Of a DNA stretch of 64,000 nucleotides, positions 1 to 28,582 are shown in pieces. Position numbers and translations under genes: made by a program. The first letter of the stretch is position 1; each line of letters opens with the position of its first letter. A model generated the notes under the pieces. That model was given only the letters and a program-made list of their open reading frames with translations, was not told where the DNA came from and did not search any database. Source of the DNA: Lumbricus terrestris (lineage: Eukaryota > Annelida > Clitellata > Crassiclitellata > Lumbricidae); the NCBI GenBank assembly GCA_949752735.1, contig OX457042.1, positions 37,027,368-37,091,367 on the forward strand, read 5' to 3'.

Positions 1-690
1 TCAAAACCAAATTCATTTGGTTGGGATCTTGGCAGCAGCTGGCTAAGCTTAACCTCACAGCCTTGGTTCATGCTTCTATCAGCTGTGCCAGCTTTGCACA
101 GTTGTTCATTCTTTGGTGATGCAGCTGCACTTGTGACTTCTTTTGTTGTAGCTTTCATCAAACTGATGCCTATCTAATTTCTCTGACTTACCATCTACAT
201 GGTTAACCTGCCTTGACCGTATTTTATGCTCTGCCACACATGTTTGGCCAAATTCCTAATTTCAGTCATGGTTCAAATTACATGCTGGAGATCTTGCGCT
301 GGCTCCTTGGCCATCAGCATATAGAATACAGGATTGCCTCTTTGGTATGACAGTGCCAGCCGGACCTTGTTCCATCTTACTTGCTAGGCCTTTATTGGCT
401 TGCGTTGGGTACACACAGTAGTCGTTTCTGTACTTTGCAGCACACAGGGTGTCATCAGTCCCATTTGCCCACATCACTACAATGCAAAACTATTCTTTTG
501 CAGCACTTGGTTGCCAGGCGATGTGGAATGGCCTCCTTCTGGAGCCACACCTAAATTTGACACATTCTACGAGCGCTTAAAAAACTGCTCTTTTTGTCCG
601 TGTTAGCGTTGGGAGCACTTCTGAGCAGTCCCCTTGAAGAGATGCTATATATAATTTTCTGAATGAATGAATTAATGACTTATTTTGCAG
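1..690. other. Intron of the calcineurin B gene with repeat sequence
   Basis: This is the intron upstream of the EF-hand 3 exon. The - strand reads open for stretches (about 262-477, also 1-170) with protein-like composition, but I recognise no family and there are stops between them, so an old repeat is the likeliest source. Positions 611-680 match the 3' tail of a SINE family found elsewhere in this window. Confidence 0.5.
608..682 (+). repeat. SINE 3' tail next to the calcineurin B acceptor
   Basis: A diverged copy of the window's SINE tail (GGGAGCGCCTCTGAGTAG, then CTTGAAGGGGCGCTATATAA, then GAATGAATGAAT). It ends about 10 bp before the TTTTGCAG acceptor of the exon at 691. Better copies are at 22165-22235 and 48790-48840. 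Confidence 0.6.
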
Positions 691-1735
691 TTGCTTTCAA
701 AATATATGACATTGATCGGGATGGTTATATATCAAATGGCGAGCTCTTCCAAGTTCTCAAGATGATGGTTGGCAACAATCTAAAGGATGCTCAGCTGCAG
801 CAGATCGTTGACAAGACCATCATCTATTCAGACAAAGATGGTGACGGCAAGATTTCATATGAAGAGTTCTGCGCTGTAAGTGAAATCGATAATTATTCAA
901 AGCAGAATCGGTTTAATTTATCGTCTGTTGCTTTGCTGTAAATTTAGTATGCTCCAACTTAGATGCTTTATTCAGCAGCATTTATAGTGAAGTTTTGTTT
1001 ACATATTTTTGAGTTTCAAGGGTGAAAATTATCTATTGAAATCTAAAAAGCTATTATGGTGCAACTAGTAAAATATACAGGGCATCAAACATGACCTTGT
1101 AAACCTTTCAAAGGGGTTCCATAGCATTTAAGTTATGGTTATGTTCTGTAATATTTAAAATTAGAGCAGGTAGAATTGTTCTAAACATGGTAGACTTCGA
1201 TCTATGCAGCAATTGAAACATGGTAGGAACAAAGTATTCTATAATCAGACTCTAACTGTGGAAGAACCAGAGTTTTATGATCAGAATTTAGACATGGAGA
1301 CATTGGTTTTTTAAAATTGGAATTGAAATGCAGGAAACTGATCGGAATTGAAACTTGGTGAGAGCATTTAATTGTATTGTATTGTAGATCTATAAATTTA
1401 TGAGTTATAAATTATAATAAATGTAATAAATTGTTATGGGAATGCAAAATTTTAAACATGGCGACGACATATTCCAGTCCTGTGTATAAACGGTCCTTAG
1501 CTGAATGTTAGAGGAACATGATTGAAACATAATGATGCTGATAAATCTTTATGGGGACAGAATTGTAAGATGATGGTTAGGTATGTTGTTGCAATAATAG
1601 ACCTAAACACAATAGAAAGTAAGTGAAAAATAAGTGACGTGCTGGATGATAATTGGAGCATAAGTTTGAACATCATTGCATTTGCAGATGGTTGGAGGTC
1701 TGGAAGTCCACAAGAAGATGGTTGTTGACGTATAG
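691..1735 (+). CDS. PPP3R1: Calcineurin subunit B (regulatory EF-hand subunit), last two exons
   Basis: Calcineurin B is the Ca2+-binding regulatory subunit of the Ser/Thr phosphatase calcineurin. Exon 691-875 follows a TTTTGCAG acceptor and ends at a GTAAGT donor. It encodes EF-hand 3 (loop [12 protein letters not shown]), the near-invariant stretch [14 protein letters not shown], and EF-hand 4 (loop [12 protein letters not shown]). Its first codon is split, with one base coming from an upstream exon outside the window. The terminal exon 1688-1735 follows TTTGCAG and encodes [15 protein letters not shown] plus a TAG stop. Joined in phase 0 it gives the family's standard C-terminus (vertebrate [15 protein letters not shown]). 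EF-hands 1 and 2 and the myristoylated N-terminus lie to the left of the window. Identification is near certain from these residues; whether the gene is the R1 or R2 type was not resolved. Confidence 0.95.
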
Positions 1736-4700
1736 GACGCATAACTGTACAACATTCTTCATATTTTCTGTGCCACCAGTTGCATCCCTTTACTGGTTTT
1801 CTACATCTGTACATTATGATGTGTGTGTGTGTGTGTTTTGGGTGTGTTGGCCGTCTCACGATGGCGTCATCGTTTTATCCCTAAACCGTCTTAATGTTGA
1901 TTTTTCGTGTTTGCTGGACTTAAGCATTTCGCTGCATACATATACGATGTATAATCACAAGCCCTTCTTGACCTATGGCTGTAACAGGTGGTTGATCAGG
2001 TCACGTCTGGTTATTGGTGCTCATGTTTTTCAGATAGCAAGTGACTGACACTTGGCTGATGCCAGTGTGGTGTACGTGGGTGCCATGATGGATTCTGATG
2101 TACTGGTGGCAGGTTGTTGAGGAAGGGAACCTGTCAGCATGACTTGCTCACCCTGATTGCCTGTTGCAGCCTAAAATGGTGCTTGTGTGGACGCACACCA
2201 ATGGATGCCATTCGATAATCAATGATGTCCTACTAGTTTATCAATAATGATGAAGTGAACTCGGAAAGTAAATGGGGAACGAAGTATTTCGTACTAACCT
2301 GCTTCAACTACCGCCAAATATTTCTTACTGCAGCTACCGCAAAACATAGCTCTGCAACTGCTATTTCGAGAAACTGTCTTCTGTTGGCCCGAATCTTGAC
2401 CCAGTTATGCCTCAAGAGCAATTTCGTTGTATTGCATTCACTTGTACAGGTATTCTTTTGCAATGTAAATATATTTGCCAGATATAGAGAAAGAATTCCT
2501 TCATCTGCCGACAATGTCTCGGGTTGTCATTCTTTCACACGGGTTGCACCTCCAGATTCTTATAATGCTGTTAAAGATGTTTGAATAGGATGAAAAGATG
2601 GTTAAGGCACTGTAAGTTGGATGTAACATAGATGTGGTTATATAGCATGCTATATCAAGCATTGTGAAATTGGCATCCTGTCAAATTACTGAGAAATTTA
2701 GGATTGTCAAGTCCATAAAGTTTTTTTATTGTAGTTTTCAACCAGTTCGGATGTTCATAGTTGAAGGGATCTTAGATTGTTTATTATTGTCTGTACTGCA
2801 GCTAGAAAACTTGAATTGGAGAGCATAGAGATTCTTCTTCTATACTCTGTACCAGTTGGAATCAGGTTGAAAGATGACAATTTTTATATCAGTTTTATTC
2901 ATATTTTAGGTCAATTTCTTATTTGTAATTTATGGGTTAATTCAATTAAATTGATCAATGTGTAATTTTGATTGTGTGTGGTAGTATTTAAAACATCATC
3001 TCATTGTATTTTGTGAATATAAATTGGTTGATTAGCTGAAATTTTTAAGACTGATTGGTAACTATTGGGTCTGTTAGGTCACACGGCTTCCCATAACTTT
3101 GCACTTTTTTAATTCTTTGAAATCCATTTTATGAAGATCATGTCCTTCATATTCTGGCTATTCTGCATTTGTGAAGATTGCCATAGACTTCTGTGGTGTG
3201 AGTTGCAACCTTGTTTGTTTAGTCATAAAGAGGTTGATCTGAAGTTGTTCACTGGATTCTTTAGGAAGTCCTCAGAACGTCAGCTCGCATGTATCTCAGC
3301 ATACAGTGATCACGGTCTTTCATTGCTTCTGTTTTTGTGTGTATAAGGATGATGAGAATTTCCAGTCATGTAAAATAAATTTGATTAGAATTTTCAATCA
3401 TGTATAATAAGTTGGGTAGATAGTTTCAGTTGTGCAAAATAATGTTGATAGAGTTTTCAGTAAGTGACAGCTTATCAGAGCAGTGAATTTGCAACATTAC
3501 TGTAGATGTGAAGATATGGGATTATATGTTGTTTAGTCTAGTTTAGTGAATTTTGCTGTGGAGCATTGTGACCGACGTAGTTGTAAAACTACTGCAGAGA
3601 ATGTCTGGATTGTAAGTTATATGGTTTCAAAGTTCAAAAGTAAGTGAGCCAAAAATAAATAACACATAAATTTAGAGTTGAAGGAATGCTGAACAACAGA
3701 AAACTTTTATTTTGATTTGATAAAACGGGTTTTGATAAAAAAAGTGGTTTACCTTAATTTTTAACAGAGCAGTTCTGAATTATTTGGTATATGAATTACT
3801 GTTGCTGAATTGAAAACTGCAACTGTCTGATATTTAATTTTAAGAATTGATTTTTGGCTTTTTAATAACCGCTAAGTTAAAATTACTGTAAGAAGGACAA
3901 TTTTATTGTTGTACTTGGATTTTACTGCATGCAACAGTGGTCCCCAACTTTTTCAGAGGAAGGCACTTGCACTATAAGTCATTCAGTCATTGGCATCTTA
4001 TTTCATTTATTTTCTTCCAGTTCTTAGTTGTGGAGATGAGCAATGTCCCAAGTTGTATTCAGCCACAGTGTTGTAACTATTCTTCACTGTGTAAGTTTTA
4101 AAAATAGTTGTAGGTCTATGTCAGTAGTGATAATCAGTAGGTTTTCTTTCTTTTTTTTGACAGAAAAGGCTACACAAATATGGTTCTGTAATCCAGTTAT
4201 GGCACCCTTAAGACAGATTTATGGCACCCTTTGGTGCCACCACACGCAGGATAGAAAATGATACTTATGACTTAAACATTTCTATTAACAATAGTTTTTC
4301 ACCAACACCAATTACTTGCCTTATTTAAGAAATATTTTTGGTGCATTTGTGCCATGCTTATTTGGTGCTATGTGAAAGCTTGGAGGATCTTGTTATTAGA
4401 TGGAAGATTTGGCTAAAACAAATTCATATAAATATTAACAAATATGACAGACCTGTTCGTCGCTGAAAGTATGTGCCCTGCAAGTGGTGTTTTGCTAGGT
4501 CAATGGCCCTTTTTTCGCTTAGCCGTACGGTGCTTCAGCCCGAGGCAATTTGAATGGTGGATAAAAACTTCTGGCTTATTATCTATTTTTGTGCATGATT
4601 GGAGTGTTGCTGTTTTGTGAATATGAATTTGTAATAGCAATAGGATGTCTTAGTTGGCCCGATTTTTCTATCGTGTGTATTAGCCATTTAGCTTTATCCT

Positions 4701-5711
4701 AGCAGTTTCTTCTGTTTACTTATGCAGCGTGTTTTCCATATTGTTACACACCAACTGTTGCACAACTGAACTTTATTTCTTAAGGAAGGAAACGCTGTTG
4801 TGGTCTTATTTATTTTCGTACTTTTCGAATCTGTGTTTGTGATGATTAGCTTTCAGTTGGATTTTCCCCATCATCATCATTCAGATAATTTTGTCAGGTG
4901 AAATATACTGAACAAGATCTTAGGTTGTTGCACAACACTGAGTATGACTTTTCTTTCAGAAAGTTCTATCTTAGCGTGGGAAACGAATTAATACTAATAA
5001 TGTGTTATAATACAGTAAACTGCACAAGAGTTCATGAAAGCATTCTAGCTGAGGCTGCCACATGGTCGAACAGAGCACTACTCACATACTTATAAAGACC
5101 ATCAATGAACTCCAGTTTCTTGAGGGAACTAAGTTTGGAGGTGTCTGCTTATAATAGCAAAAGTTACTTTGAGCCAGTTAATAATTTTTCCATATCGTTT
5201 TCAATAGCGTGGTCCAACAGTTTACATCATGAGCTGGTTACGTTGACACAATTATTACTCTGGTCATTTGGTCTGATGTTAAGATCTTCAGATGACCAAT
5301 CAAATAAATCTCTGCAGCACATTATGGAGATTATCTCTTTCCAAATCTCCGATTCCTTGCAGTCAACTTTTCAAAGATGGAAGTTTTGTATGAATTCATT
5401 GAATTAACACAGTTTTCATGAGACGAGTGTGTACTAACAGTGACTGGGTAACCAATGCAGGTCGTCGTTCAAATGCTAAACGCTGGCAATTTACTAACAT
5501 TTATATGCTGATGTAATTCTGTTGAAATAAATGAGCTCGTTAATATTTCTGCTTTGATTTGATGAGTTAAGTGCCAGCTAATTAATGGTTTTAATAAAAC
5601 TGCTAACTTTTATATTCAATTATTTGGATGACCTGCTGGGTCGGATAGTGGTAGATTGCTAAAAGCATTTGCATTTTCAGTTATGTTCAGGCTTGAACGC
5701 AAATTGTGTGG
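1736..5711. other. Calcineurin B 3' UTR and AT-rich non-coding DNA
   Basis: No convincing coding sequence on either strand. Several AATAAA-type signals occur (for example near 3374 and 3652), so the 3' UTR end cannot be fixed. A short TG run lies at 1821-1836. The sequence CAGTGGTCCCCAACTTTTT near 3939 resembles a hAT-transposon end, but no matching right end was found. Confidence 0.5.
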
Positions 5712-5720
5712 CATGGAAAG

Positions 5721-6212
5721 CAGTGTTTAATCTAGTACCCCTCCTCAGGGGGGGAATTGAGGTTTCTGGGGGGGAGACAATTGAGCGTCCAAAGGACGCT
5801 CATGATACGTGTAGCACCGAGACTGGGAGGGGTATGGGGAGGGGATGCGCCCCTCCCCATCAGAAACTTTTTTAATTTTCACATTGCAATGGCAGCATTT
5901 TAAGGTGTCGTCTTAAAAAAATAGCTGTACTTTTTCATTGACCCATTAGAAAATTTTAGAATTTCCACATTGCAATGGCTGCATTTTAAGGTGTCATCTT
6001 AACATGATAGTATCATTATATTATAGTAGTAAATAATGTCATTATAATCATATAATAATAAAATTAATAATATCACGCTATATTATAACACTTCATGTAA
6101 AACAATGATGAAAACTAGCTAAAAACCAATATCATTTCGTCAAATTTTTCTGGGGGGAAATGTCAATCCTGGGGGGGAACTCCTCCCCCAGAGATGTCTA
6201 GATTAAACACTG
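5721..6212. mobile_element. 492-bp MITE with perfect 15-bp TIRs and 9-bp target duplication
   Basis: The termini CAGTGTTTAATCTAG and CTAGATTAAACACTG are exact inverted repeats. They are flanked on both sides by CATGGAAAG (5712-5720 and 6213-6221). The interior is G/C-run rich and carries twice a motif ACATTGCAATGGC-GCATTTTAAGGTGTC. No coding capacity. Related right-end or interior fragments occur near 27120-27170, 27450-27490, 29855-29922 and 41630-41675. A 9-bp duplication suggests a Mutator-like origin but does not prove it. Confidence 0.85.
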
Positions 6213-6221
6213 CATGGAAAG

Positions 6222-8324
6222 TCATAATGGCATTTCACCCAAGGAATGATTGGTTGCAAAGTTTTGCTGGACTGCTGTTCTGTGCATCAATTGGATACAT
6301 CATTGAACAACATCTTGTAATTATTGTAATTATAGAGGCATGTAATAACTGGGTGATTAACCTATTTACTCTGGCATCCTGTTCCTGTTTTCAACCCTGG
6401 CTTTACTACTGCACGGTGTGAATGAAGCTTACTTTTGCTTTCGAACTTTAATACTTTAACCTAAATTTAATATTTTAGCAAAGGTAAGATTCCGGCACCA
6501 GTCATGGCAGAAATCTTCTTTAGAATAATTCAAAATGGTTGCTTCTCATGCTGCATAAATAAACATCCATAGAAAGAGCATGTAGTTGTCGTTTGGTTTT
6601 ATTTTTTGGCTTTTTGTTTCCCAATTCTTGCTCATATATGCTGTATATTTTGCTTTTACCGACTAAACTAGATGTTAGACTTTTAATATTAACTGGTGCT
6701 AGCTGTAGACTTACCTGTGTGAAGACTTCAGTCTTAATTGCACACCCTGAGTTTATGTTGAACTATTGTACTGGGCAGCGTGTGTGAAATCAAGTTGCAA
6801 AGTAATGGTTACAATTCACACTTAGCCAACTCTAATATGGCCATGCAAACAAGAGTCAACATGATAGCATGGGTTGCCGTATCCTTGGACAATCCCTCGT
6901 AGTTTTGAGGCTTGGTGGAGTTCTGGGGTAAAAATCTCATCAGACTTGAAACTGTTAGAGAACCGGTTTTAATTCTCTATTGCCAAAACACTGTTCTTTC
7001 AGGACAATTTTATGTATGGTCTTAGGTGATTTTTGTGATCATTCAAATTGGAAAGTGAATCCCACAGGAGCTAACTTAGTTCAGTCAAATTCAAGTGACA
7101 TACATAATTTACGATGTTTTATTTACCTGTGCGGTTTTCCTTTGTTAAGTTAATTTTTCTCATATTGGTTGTTACCTATTTGTTGTGTGATACTTTGTTC
7201 TTTGTAAGTGTGCTGCTAGCCAAAATAAAGTTATCATGACTAATAGTTTCACAAATACCTTGTGCTTTCTAGAAATCTCTCAACTTCAGTCTGCTGCCAG
7301 CGTGCTGACATCTAACCTACACAATGCACTTGCTAGGTAAAACGTTGCACTTAGCACCAGGCATTTGTAGTGAAAACTGTTTAATGAAATTACATGCCAA
7401 GTAACTTAGCTTTTCCTTTCTTACAACTGATGTAATGAATGTTGCAACATGTTAACTTGAAATAATTTGTTGGTTCATAATGCATTTTTACAGAATCTCC
7501 TCATGAAATTGACTACAAAGGCTTGTTTAGTTTGAGTAACTGAGTGTAAGTAGACAACCAACAAGATATAAGTGATTCTCAAACCTATTTAGTTATCATA
7601 CGTGAAATCGTCTTTGTGCAACAGCTTTAACTACATCATGTATCTCTGGATAACTGAATGACTTAAGTTTCTTTTCTGCCAAAGATGTCATATGTGCTAT
7701 TTAGCAATCATAAATTTGTGCATGTTTCAGTTTTCTTATATAACAGCACCTTGTTTTTCTGTAGAACTTGATGGGAATGTTTTGTGGCTACTATCATGTT
7801 TTTAATGCTAAGAAATTCGGTTATTTTCCGTATTCTGGTTTTCACATTATTCATAATTGACTTGGCGGTTTTCCGTCTGGGTCTCCACATAAACACAGAT
7901 GCACATCAAAGCCAGAAACAAACTTACAAACTGAACAAAAGCTATTCTCAACACAGTACAGCCAAAACTTAAGTGAAATATGCACAAATAGATGTAGTAA
8001 TTGAAATGCTTAAGAATGTGGTGTTCAGTCTGAGGAAGTATTTGCAGCTCAGCATACCGTTATAGTGTAGCAACTAAACACAAAAGTTCCAGATATTGAA
8101 GCATGTTACCTTAATTCCTCTCCCAATGAAATTTGAAACTAAAAACTTAAAATTCACTTGTTTATTTTGTTCCTTTGGAAAAATGCCAACAATGTTCAAA
8201 AACTGGCCAAGATAGCAATTGTTGGCCAACGACAAGAAATTCTGTTCAACCGTCACTAAACTAGTATCCTCATTTGTCAAAAACAAGAAGCAATGTCTTC
8301 AGTTGGCTCTCAACTGAATGAAGT
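6222..8324. other. Non-coding DNA between the convergent calcineurin B and PSMA3 genes
   Basis: AT-rich; no recognisable exon. On the - strand an AATAAA (TTTATT at 8161-8166) lies about 160 bp beyond the PSMA3 stop and is a plausible polyadenylation signal for that gene. Confidence 0.5.
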
Positions 8325-16472
<8,148 letters not shown>

Positions 16473-17256
16473 TTTGTTACCTAATTTAGCAATCAATATT
16501 TATGGATTAAATATAAATTTACACCCAACGGCAATGAATCAACAACTTTCGTGAACACAGTTGCCAACTGCCAAACGCAGCTTTTGGAAACGTCACCCAA
16601 ACGATTGCTGCTCAACTAGCCCAAAAATGGAACAGAAAAGTATCGTACCAATTTATAACAAGTAATTTTCGTTTATTCAAAAAATCGATAAGCAAGTTGA
16701 CAGACCGCAATTAGTTACAGAATACAGTAATGCAGTACAGAACATGACGAAAGCAAGATTGTTTTGAAAAAAAACTGACATTGTTATAAATGCTCCTGAG
16801 TTCATACTGACGTTTGATCTTTTGATATTCCACGCACTAGGCCTACGTGCGATTCACAACAGCTGACCGCCGACTACAAGCTATCATCAGCCCTCTCAAC
16901 CCTCTCCTCAACTCCAGGCGAAGTCAAAGGCTGGTAGCCTATTTTCTTCATACGCTAGTATAGCTTCTCAACTCTCGCCAGATCGACAGCGGAAGTGTAG
17001 CCCGCCGCACAGGGGCAGCGTAGAGCAGATGCGCAACCATGGTGACAAGGGCCAACTACGTGGAGCGAGCCTTCCGGTATTCCGTGTGCTCTAATTAGCA
17101 CCCACAACGCGTGAAGTGAGCAAGAACATCCTCCCAATATCTCTTCAACGTGGAAAGAACCTAGAGGTACACAGATCCTGTAAAACAACGCCCAATATCT
17201 TCATAGAAACCACACGTGTAGGCCTATACATATCCGCTCTCTGGAATAGGGCTACA
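16473..17256. other. 5' flank of PSMA3
   Basis: The region upstream of the PSMA3 start codon should hold its promoter; no TATA-box or clear initiator stands out. No exon was recognised on either strand. Confidence 0.4.
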
Positions 17257-17548
17257 CATGGGCGGAGACCTAGGGGGGACAGGGGGCGGTCCCCCCCCAA
17301 TAAAAGTGTTGGGGGGACGGCCCATGCATTTGTTCCCCCCCCAATGTTTGAGCGTCAAGACTTTTTTTGGCAGCGAAAATAGAAAATTTCGTCGAGATTT
17401 TGGCCGGATGACTAAAAAAAAAAGGTCATCAACTTTTTTGGCGGCGAAAATAACTTTTTTTCGAGATTTCGCCGGTCGTCAGAAATTTTTCGGAAAATCT
17501 CGCGTCTTTCCGTCCCCCCCCAATTCTCGACCCAGGTCTCCGCCTATG
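17257..17548. mobile_element. 292-bp hAT-type MITE
   Basis: Inverted termini CATGGGCGGAGACCT and AGGTCTCCGCCTATG. Flanks GGGCTACA and GGTCTACA form an 8-bp duplication with one mismatch. The interior has long C/G runs; open frames here are a composition effect. Confidence 0.8.
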
Positions 17549-17556
17549 GGTCTACA

Positions 17557-18574
17557 TAATTATAGGCTACGTACTCTACGTCTTAGGAGCAACAGCAGCC
17601 TACTGTCAATATGCGCAGTTGTGTACAACATTCTAACTATGACTCTCGATAGTTAGCCTACATATCTGGATGGCATGCTTTCCAAGCGTCTCTCAATAAC
17701 TTCCAGCAAGACGCAGCTATAATTGGTTTCTCACCAGGTCCTGCCAACAGCTTTTAAAGTCTTCCTCCTTGCAGACCATGCTGAGAGCTTCCCGCAAGAA
17801 GTTGACACGGCTGGCACGCGTAGGCCTACGGTCGTGCGACCGATCGAGGTCGTAAGGGTCTATTAATTGTTGTCATTTGTTGAGTCTTTTCTGTGGAAGC
17901 AAATTATAAACTTAATAGCCTGGATCCATTGTCTACTGCCACTATTACTATTACTAGTACTAGGCCTACTACTATTTTGTTGTTGTCGTTGTTGCACTAG
18001 TTGCTGCTGCTGGTGTTAATGTTGTTGCTATACTTCTGCGCCTGTTGCAGTTGTATAGTTGTTTCGGAGAACCTGTGATGGCCATCCGGCGACACGGGGA
18101 GCGCCCCATCCTCGTCACTCTGAGCAAATAACTTAAGAGGACGTAAGCGTCGTACCCGAAGATGTCTTCTAATTTTAATTGCCCAAGCGTCTGCGTTAAC
18201 TCGTCTCTACGGATCTCAGGGCGCCATGCACAGTCCAGAGCTCCACGTCGACCAAGAGTGAAGCGTTCCGGGTCCTTGTGAAGAGACTCGGAGAAGAGAA
18301 ATGTTCCTCCGGGATGCTTTGCTCGAGACTCAACGTAGCCTTACATGTTGATCGGTTGACTTAAGTTGCAAGCCGAGGTCTCTGCATCACCATCGCCATC
18401 ACCATCATCATGATCATGATCATCATCATCATATAATCATCATCATCACCAACACCATCGTTACCGTTGTCGTCATCATAATCGTCATCGTCATCATCAT
18501 CAACAACATCGTCATCATCATCATCGTCATCGTCGTCGCTGTCGCCGTCGTCGTCGTCGTCGTCATCATCATCA

Positions 18575-18605
<31 letters not shown>

Positions 18606-19307
18606 CGCCGTCATCATCATCATCATGATCATCATTATTATTACTGGTTTGAACCTGCATGCATCAAAATGAGTTTATGTCTAAAATTTTAGAGAAAGTG
18701 CTTAAGTGTTCTCAGATTTTCAGCTATAGTGTATTCATTGCAGACGCTAAAAATTAATCAATTCGGTGTAGAGCCTATGTCTAGAAGATTTAATGTTGGA
18801 ACTAGGCTATGTCCAGTAACGCAAAAGTAAGTAGCCTAATGTAATGAACTTATGAGCTTGGACCAATATATGAGATCAAAACAGGTTCCATAATGGAATA
18901 TGGATCCAACATGGGTATAGGCTTATACGGGACGGTTCGCGATGTTAAAAGTTCGATAATTGATTAGAAAATCGAATTACGATTAGGCCCTAAGTGTTTC
19001 TTCGTGTCAACACTGTGTTAGAGATCTGGCGATCGAATTCAGGATTCAAGGTTCGATTTGCTACAACGAAAAATGTACAACTAGCCTTCAGTCATCAGTG
19101 CATGGGATTTATTTACATGAAAACTTGATCGATATCAGTTCTTTGGACGTAATAATAATAATAATTATAAGTTTGTTTGCAAGCTAAACGACGAACAATT
19201 AAGTGCAGCAGTTAAGAAGACGTCAATCTCTAAATGTTCTGTAGGCTATTTCAAATGTCCTTCGCTGGATAGAATTCCAGCGTTGACTTGCATCCCTCGA
19301 ACCTCGG
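17557..19307. other. Non-coding DNA downstream of FRP-A
   Basis: No exon recognised. It contains a TCA/TCG microsatellite (18385-18640). On the - strand an AATAAA (TTTATT at 19108-19113) lies about 195 bp past the FRP-A stop and is the probable polyadenylation signal. Confidence 0.5.
18385..18640. repeat. TCA/TCG trinucleotide microsatellite
   Basis: About 250 bp of interspersed ATC, GTC and CATCG triplets. The apparent polyaspartate reading frame on the - strand is a by-product. Confidence 0.95.
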
Positions 19308-26566
<7,259 letters not shown>

Positions 26567-28295
26567 TTCCACTTGAAGCACTCTAGAAATAAAACACAAT
26601 TACATATTAATAAAATTACATATTAATAAAACGAAAATGTGTAATGAGAAGATGCATGATGCATGAACGTACGTTGGACATGGTCTTTATGGATCTTGAT
26701 CACTATTCATAACCCTGAATGTTCTTAAATTGAAACATAACGGCAGAGGGGCAATAGACATGAGCGAATAACATTCTAATTGTAGAGGTCGAGAAGGTTC
26801 CCACCGAGAGTCTCATACACAGACCGATCAACGATGTCACACGCATGGTAAAGAAGTTCATGTGCGTTGAATAATGATACCAAATTGGATGAATCGCAAG
26901 CAGCATTTGGTTACGTTTATCGATCGATATATTATTAATTATGCATAGACGAAGACTTGGTCTTGGGTTGGGTGAGGGAACGAACGAGATGCGAAGCGCC
27001 AAGCAAATAGTTAGAGGCTTGGGAAGCGGATGTGCCCCTCACCACATTTTCTGCGTTATTGTCAGAATGTCTTTTTCTCAATAAAACGAATATACACCAA
27101 TGTCAAAATATTTTAATATTTTAAATTTCCGCACTGCAATGGTAGCAATTTAGGCTGTCATTTTTAAAATAAAATTGCTCATCACTTCAGTGTTGATTGT
27201 CAGTGGCGGCGCCAGGATTTCAGTTTGGGAGGGCTGAATTTGCGTATACATATATAGTCATTGGGTCGAAATCTTGGAAAATGGTCCTTTTTCATATCCG
27301 CCAAACTGTCTGGCAAACCTCGTGCGGACCTTTGCGGTTATTTTTGGGGGGGGCTAAAGGGGGTCAATCGTGCAAATATTTCATTTTTACATGGGCAAAA
27401 TGGTTGGCCTTTTTCAGGGGGGGGCTTAGAATGCTGACATTTTTTGGATTTGCAAACTGTAACAATAGCATTTTAAGCTGTCATCTTAACAGAAACGTGG
27501 TCTAAGACTTCAATAAATATTCCCAGTCATTGTCTAAATTTTTTACTTGCACACTGTAGCCTAATGGTAGCATCTCAAGCCGTCGTATTTTTTATTCAAA
27601 GCTGCTCATTATAAAGATAAACAGAGGATAACAATGCAATGATATTTATTCACCTATTTATCAAATATTGGGGATATAAAAGCATCTCCGTACTCCACCA
27701 CAAACTTTGGGGTGCCGTTCCTTTGTCCCCGCTAAGTCTCCGCCCATCTATGTATAATATGAAACAGGACACTTCACGTAGCGCAATTTTAAACTCACAA
27801 ACGTAGGCCTACTGTAGTTCGACCAGATTCCCAGTTGAGGTCCAAGTATCGTGTTAAACCGCACAGAATCCAAATCAAAGTCGACTGTTAACTTACAACT
27901 GTGCATTCGAATACAAACTGACTGAACGCATTCGAGAAACTTCTCAAAATAAAAGTCGAGCCTGAAAAAGTCATTTAACTGGCAGCTATAGTAGGCCTAT
28001 AAGGTCAAACATTTGCTGTCTAAAATCAGAAGTTGCACTTTCATCATTTGTTTCATAATATTTTTAGGTCTACGCGTTGTCGGGCTCAGTTAGCGTGTCA
28101 CGGTGTCACAGCTGCAACCTTTATAAATATATGTAGACAATCCATTAAGTGGTATGGATCATCTTACTGAGGAATCTCCCGTAGTCGATGCAAGTATTTA
28201 TAAGCGTATAATATACGCCTGAGAAATCTTGCAACCCGTAGACGCAAGAAGAATCGAATGTCACGATGACTCGCTAAGAAGTTCGCGCATCGAGT
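26567..28295. other. Upstream flank of FRP-A with MITE fragments
   Basis: No exon recognised beyond FRP-A exon 1. CAGTGGCGGCGCCAGGATTT at 27201 is a hAT-type left end with no clear partner. Sequence near 27120-27170, 27450-27490 and 27545-27585 repeats the interior of the MITE at 5721. CTCCGCCCAT near 27740 resembles the right end of the MITE at 25353. Confidence 0.5.
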
Positions 28296-28303
28296 GGCCT
28301 AAA

Positions 28304-28574
28304 CAGTGGCGTAGCCAGGAATTTATGATGGGGGGGTTGTGTTTTTTAGGTCTGACCGGATGCTATTTCTGACACCAACCCAGCAATATTAAATAAAGAG
28401 GGAATAGTAAATAAAGAGAGAATAAAGCAACAAAGAGAATAAAGTAAGAAAAACAATTGTTACTACGAGCAATTGCTTTGCTTTTCTTATTTAAATGGAT
28501 AAATAACCTTTAAAAAACCTTTTTTCTAGGTCAACGGGGTTTTAACCCCCGAAACCCTCTTGTCTACGCCACTG
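28304..28574. mobile_element. 271-bp hAT-type MITE with perfect 8-bp target duplication
   Basis: Termini CAGTGGCGTAGCCAGGA and GTCTACGCCACTG. GGCCTAAA flanks both ends exactly (28296-28303, 28575-28582). Confidence 0.92.
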
Positions 28575-28582
28575 GGCCTAAA

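Noticed and set aside
262..477. piggyBac or other transposase fragment on the - strand
   Set aside because: Composition is protein-like, but I could not match any transposase motif with confidence; noted only as intronic repeat-like DNA.
4898..5407. Two consecutive open frames downstream of calcineurin B
   Set aside because: No recognisable domain, different composition from the real exons, and no splice support; likely chance frames.
17258..17656. Gly/Pro-rich open frame
   Set aside because: Lies across a non-coding MITE with long C/G runs and crosses its target duplication.
18361..18660. Polyaspartate protein on the - strand
   Set aside because: The frame is a direct translation of a TCA/TCG microsatellite; the other frames are equally open homopolymers.
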